From: Desulfobacterales bacterium
Lineage (GTDB): Bacteria; Desulfobacterota; Desulfobacteria; Desulfobacterales; Desulfosalsimonadaceae
Reading direction: 5' to 3'
NCBI GenBank assembly: GCA_018399455.1
Contig: JAGYOT010000109.1
Span: 1-6,591 of the forward strand
Length of the DNA: 6,591 nucleotides
Numbering within the stretch: the first letter of the stretch is position 1; each line of letters opens with the position of its first letter. Below, piece after piece: positions 6,012-6,591 of this stretch. The notes beneath the pieces are model-generated. The model had not been told where the DNA came from, made no database searches, and saw only the letters and a program-made list of their open reading frames with translations. Position numbers and translations under genes: made by a program.

Positions 6012-6591
6012 ATGCGATTTGATAAATTCACGATAAAATCCCAGGAATTGATCCAGGAGGCCCATTCCCGGGCATCAAAAGCCAATCACCAACAAATCGA
6101 ACCGGAACATTTACTGGCGGTCATGCTTGAGGATGCCGATGGGATTACTGCCTCGATTTTAAGAAAAATCGGGGTCACACCGGACAGCCTCAGCCGGGAT
6201 GTAGGCCGGCTTCTGGAGAAGCTGCCCAAAATTGAGGGCGCGGCTGAGGACGTCTATATCTCACAGCGGACGCGCAAGGTCCTGGAGAAGGCGTTTGAAG
6301 AAGCCGACCAGATGAAGGACCAATACGTGAGCATCGAACACATCTTTCTGGCGATTGCGGAAGAAAAGCATGGCAGCCTCGCCCAGATGCTTGGCCGCTA
6401 TGGCGTCACCCGGGATACCATTCTCCAGGTGCTCTCCGATATCCGGGGCAGTCAGACCATTACCGACCAGAATCCGGAGGATAAATACGAGGCTCTGGAA
6501 AAATATAGCCGGGATTTGACCGAACAAGCCCGGCAAGGCAGGCTCGATCCGGTGATCGGCCGCGACGAAGAAATCCGGCGCATTGTACAGG
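6012..6591 (+). CDS. clpB: ATP-dependent disaggregase chaperone ClpB (partial, 3' end cut by window edge)
   Basis: ClpB is a cytosolic hexameric AAA+ disaggregase that works with DnaK to pull polypeptides out of aggregates. The first 193 codons are visible of a protein that is normally about 860 residues. The start MRFDKFTIKSQELIQEA is the standard ClpB N-terminus. Residues 1-145 form the Clp N-terminal substrate-binding domain, with two repeats containing the parallel helices IEPEHLLAVML (29-39) and SIEHIFLAIAEE (107-118). The linker to the first nucleotide-binding domain carries ALEKYSRDLTEQARQGRLDPVIGRDEEIRR (161-190), diagnostic for the ClpB/ClpC/ClpA group. The first Walker A motif lies just beyond the edge. 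The sequence right after ALEKYS and the absence of ClpC or ClpA signatures favour ClpB, but the coiled-coil middle domain that would prove it is not in the window. The frame is open to the last base with no defect. Confidence 0.95.
   Translation, partial: MRFDKFTIKSQELIQEAHSRASKANHQQIEPEHLLAVMLEDADGITASILRKIGVTPDSLSRDVGRLLEKLPKIEGAAEDVYISQRTRKVLEKAFEEADQMKDQYVSIEHIFLAIAEEKHGSLAQMLGRYGVTRDTILQVLSDIRGSQTITDQNPEDKYEALEKYSRDLTEQARQGRLDPVIGRDEEIRRIVQ

Noticed and set aside
6429..6471. Internal translation start giving a short ClpB isoform, as known from E. coli
   Set aside because: No Met codon and no Shine-Dalgarno sequence occur near residue 149. The nearest GTG (residue 140) has no upstream signal.

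Overview
The window reads as ordinary chromosomal sequence from a Gram-negative bacterium, most likely a sulfate-reducer-like member of the Desulfobacterota (former Deltaproteobacteria). That placement is inferred from the style of the proteins: a long acyl-CoA dehydrogenase with an extra C-terminal domain, a full minCDE set, a TrmL-type methylase and a ClpB beginning MRFDKFTIKSQELIQ. No mobile element, CRISPR array, rRNA or tRNA was found. Coding density is high, and no gene-free stretch exceeds 300 bases.

Left part (1-2940, + strand). The C-terminal half of an acyl-CoA dehydrogenase enters from the left edge. After a strong hairpin and a sigma70-like promoter comes the division-site selection operon minC-minD-minE. 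MinC blocks FtsZ assembly, MinD is the membrane-bound ATPase that recruits MinC, and MinE drives MinD off the membrane. Together they keep the septum away from the poles. minD and minE overlap by 4 bases (ATGA), so they are probably translationally coupled.

Middle part (2985-4640, - strand). Two genes converge on minE: a TIM-barrel amidohydrolase (transcribed first) and, 45 bases further on, an HD-domain metal-dependent hydrolase. They look like a two-gene operon of two metal hydrolases of unknown substrate, with a plausible promoter at 4728-4756.

Right part (4859-6591). A TrmL/CspR-type tRNA 2'-O-methyltransferase lies on the + strand. It is followed convergently by a small protein of unknown function (about 120 aa, - strand) with a C-x2-C-x-H motif and an excellent ribosome binding site. 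Divergent from that gene is clpB, the disaggregase chaperone, which runs off the right edge after its N-terminal domain and the first residues of the first AAA+ module.

I found no evidence of a new multi-gene system. The points most worth a second look are the unidentified small CxxC protein, the amidohydrolase/HD pair, and a dyad at the predicted minC transcription start.
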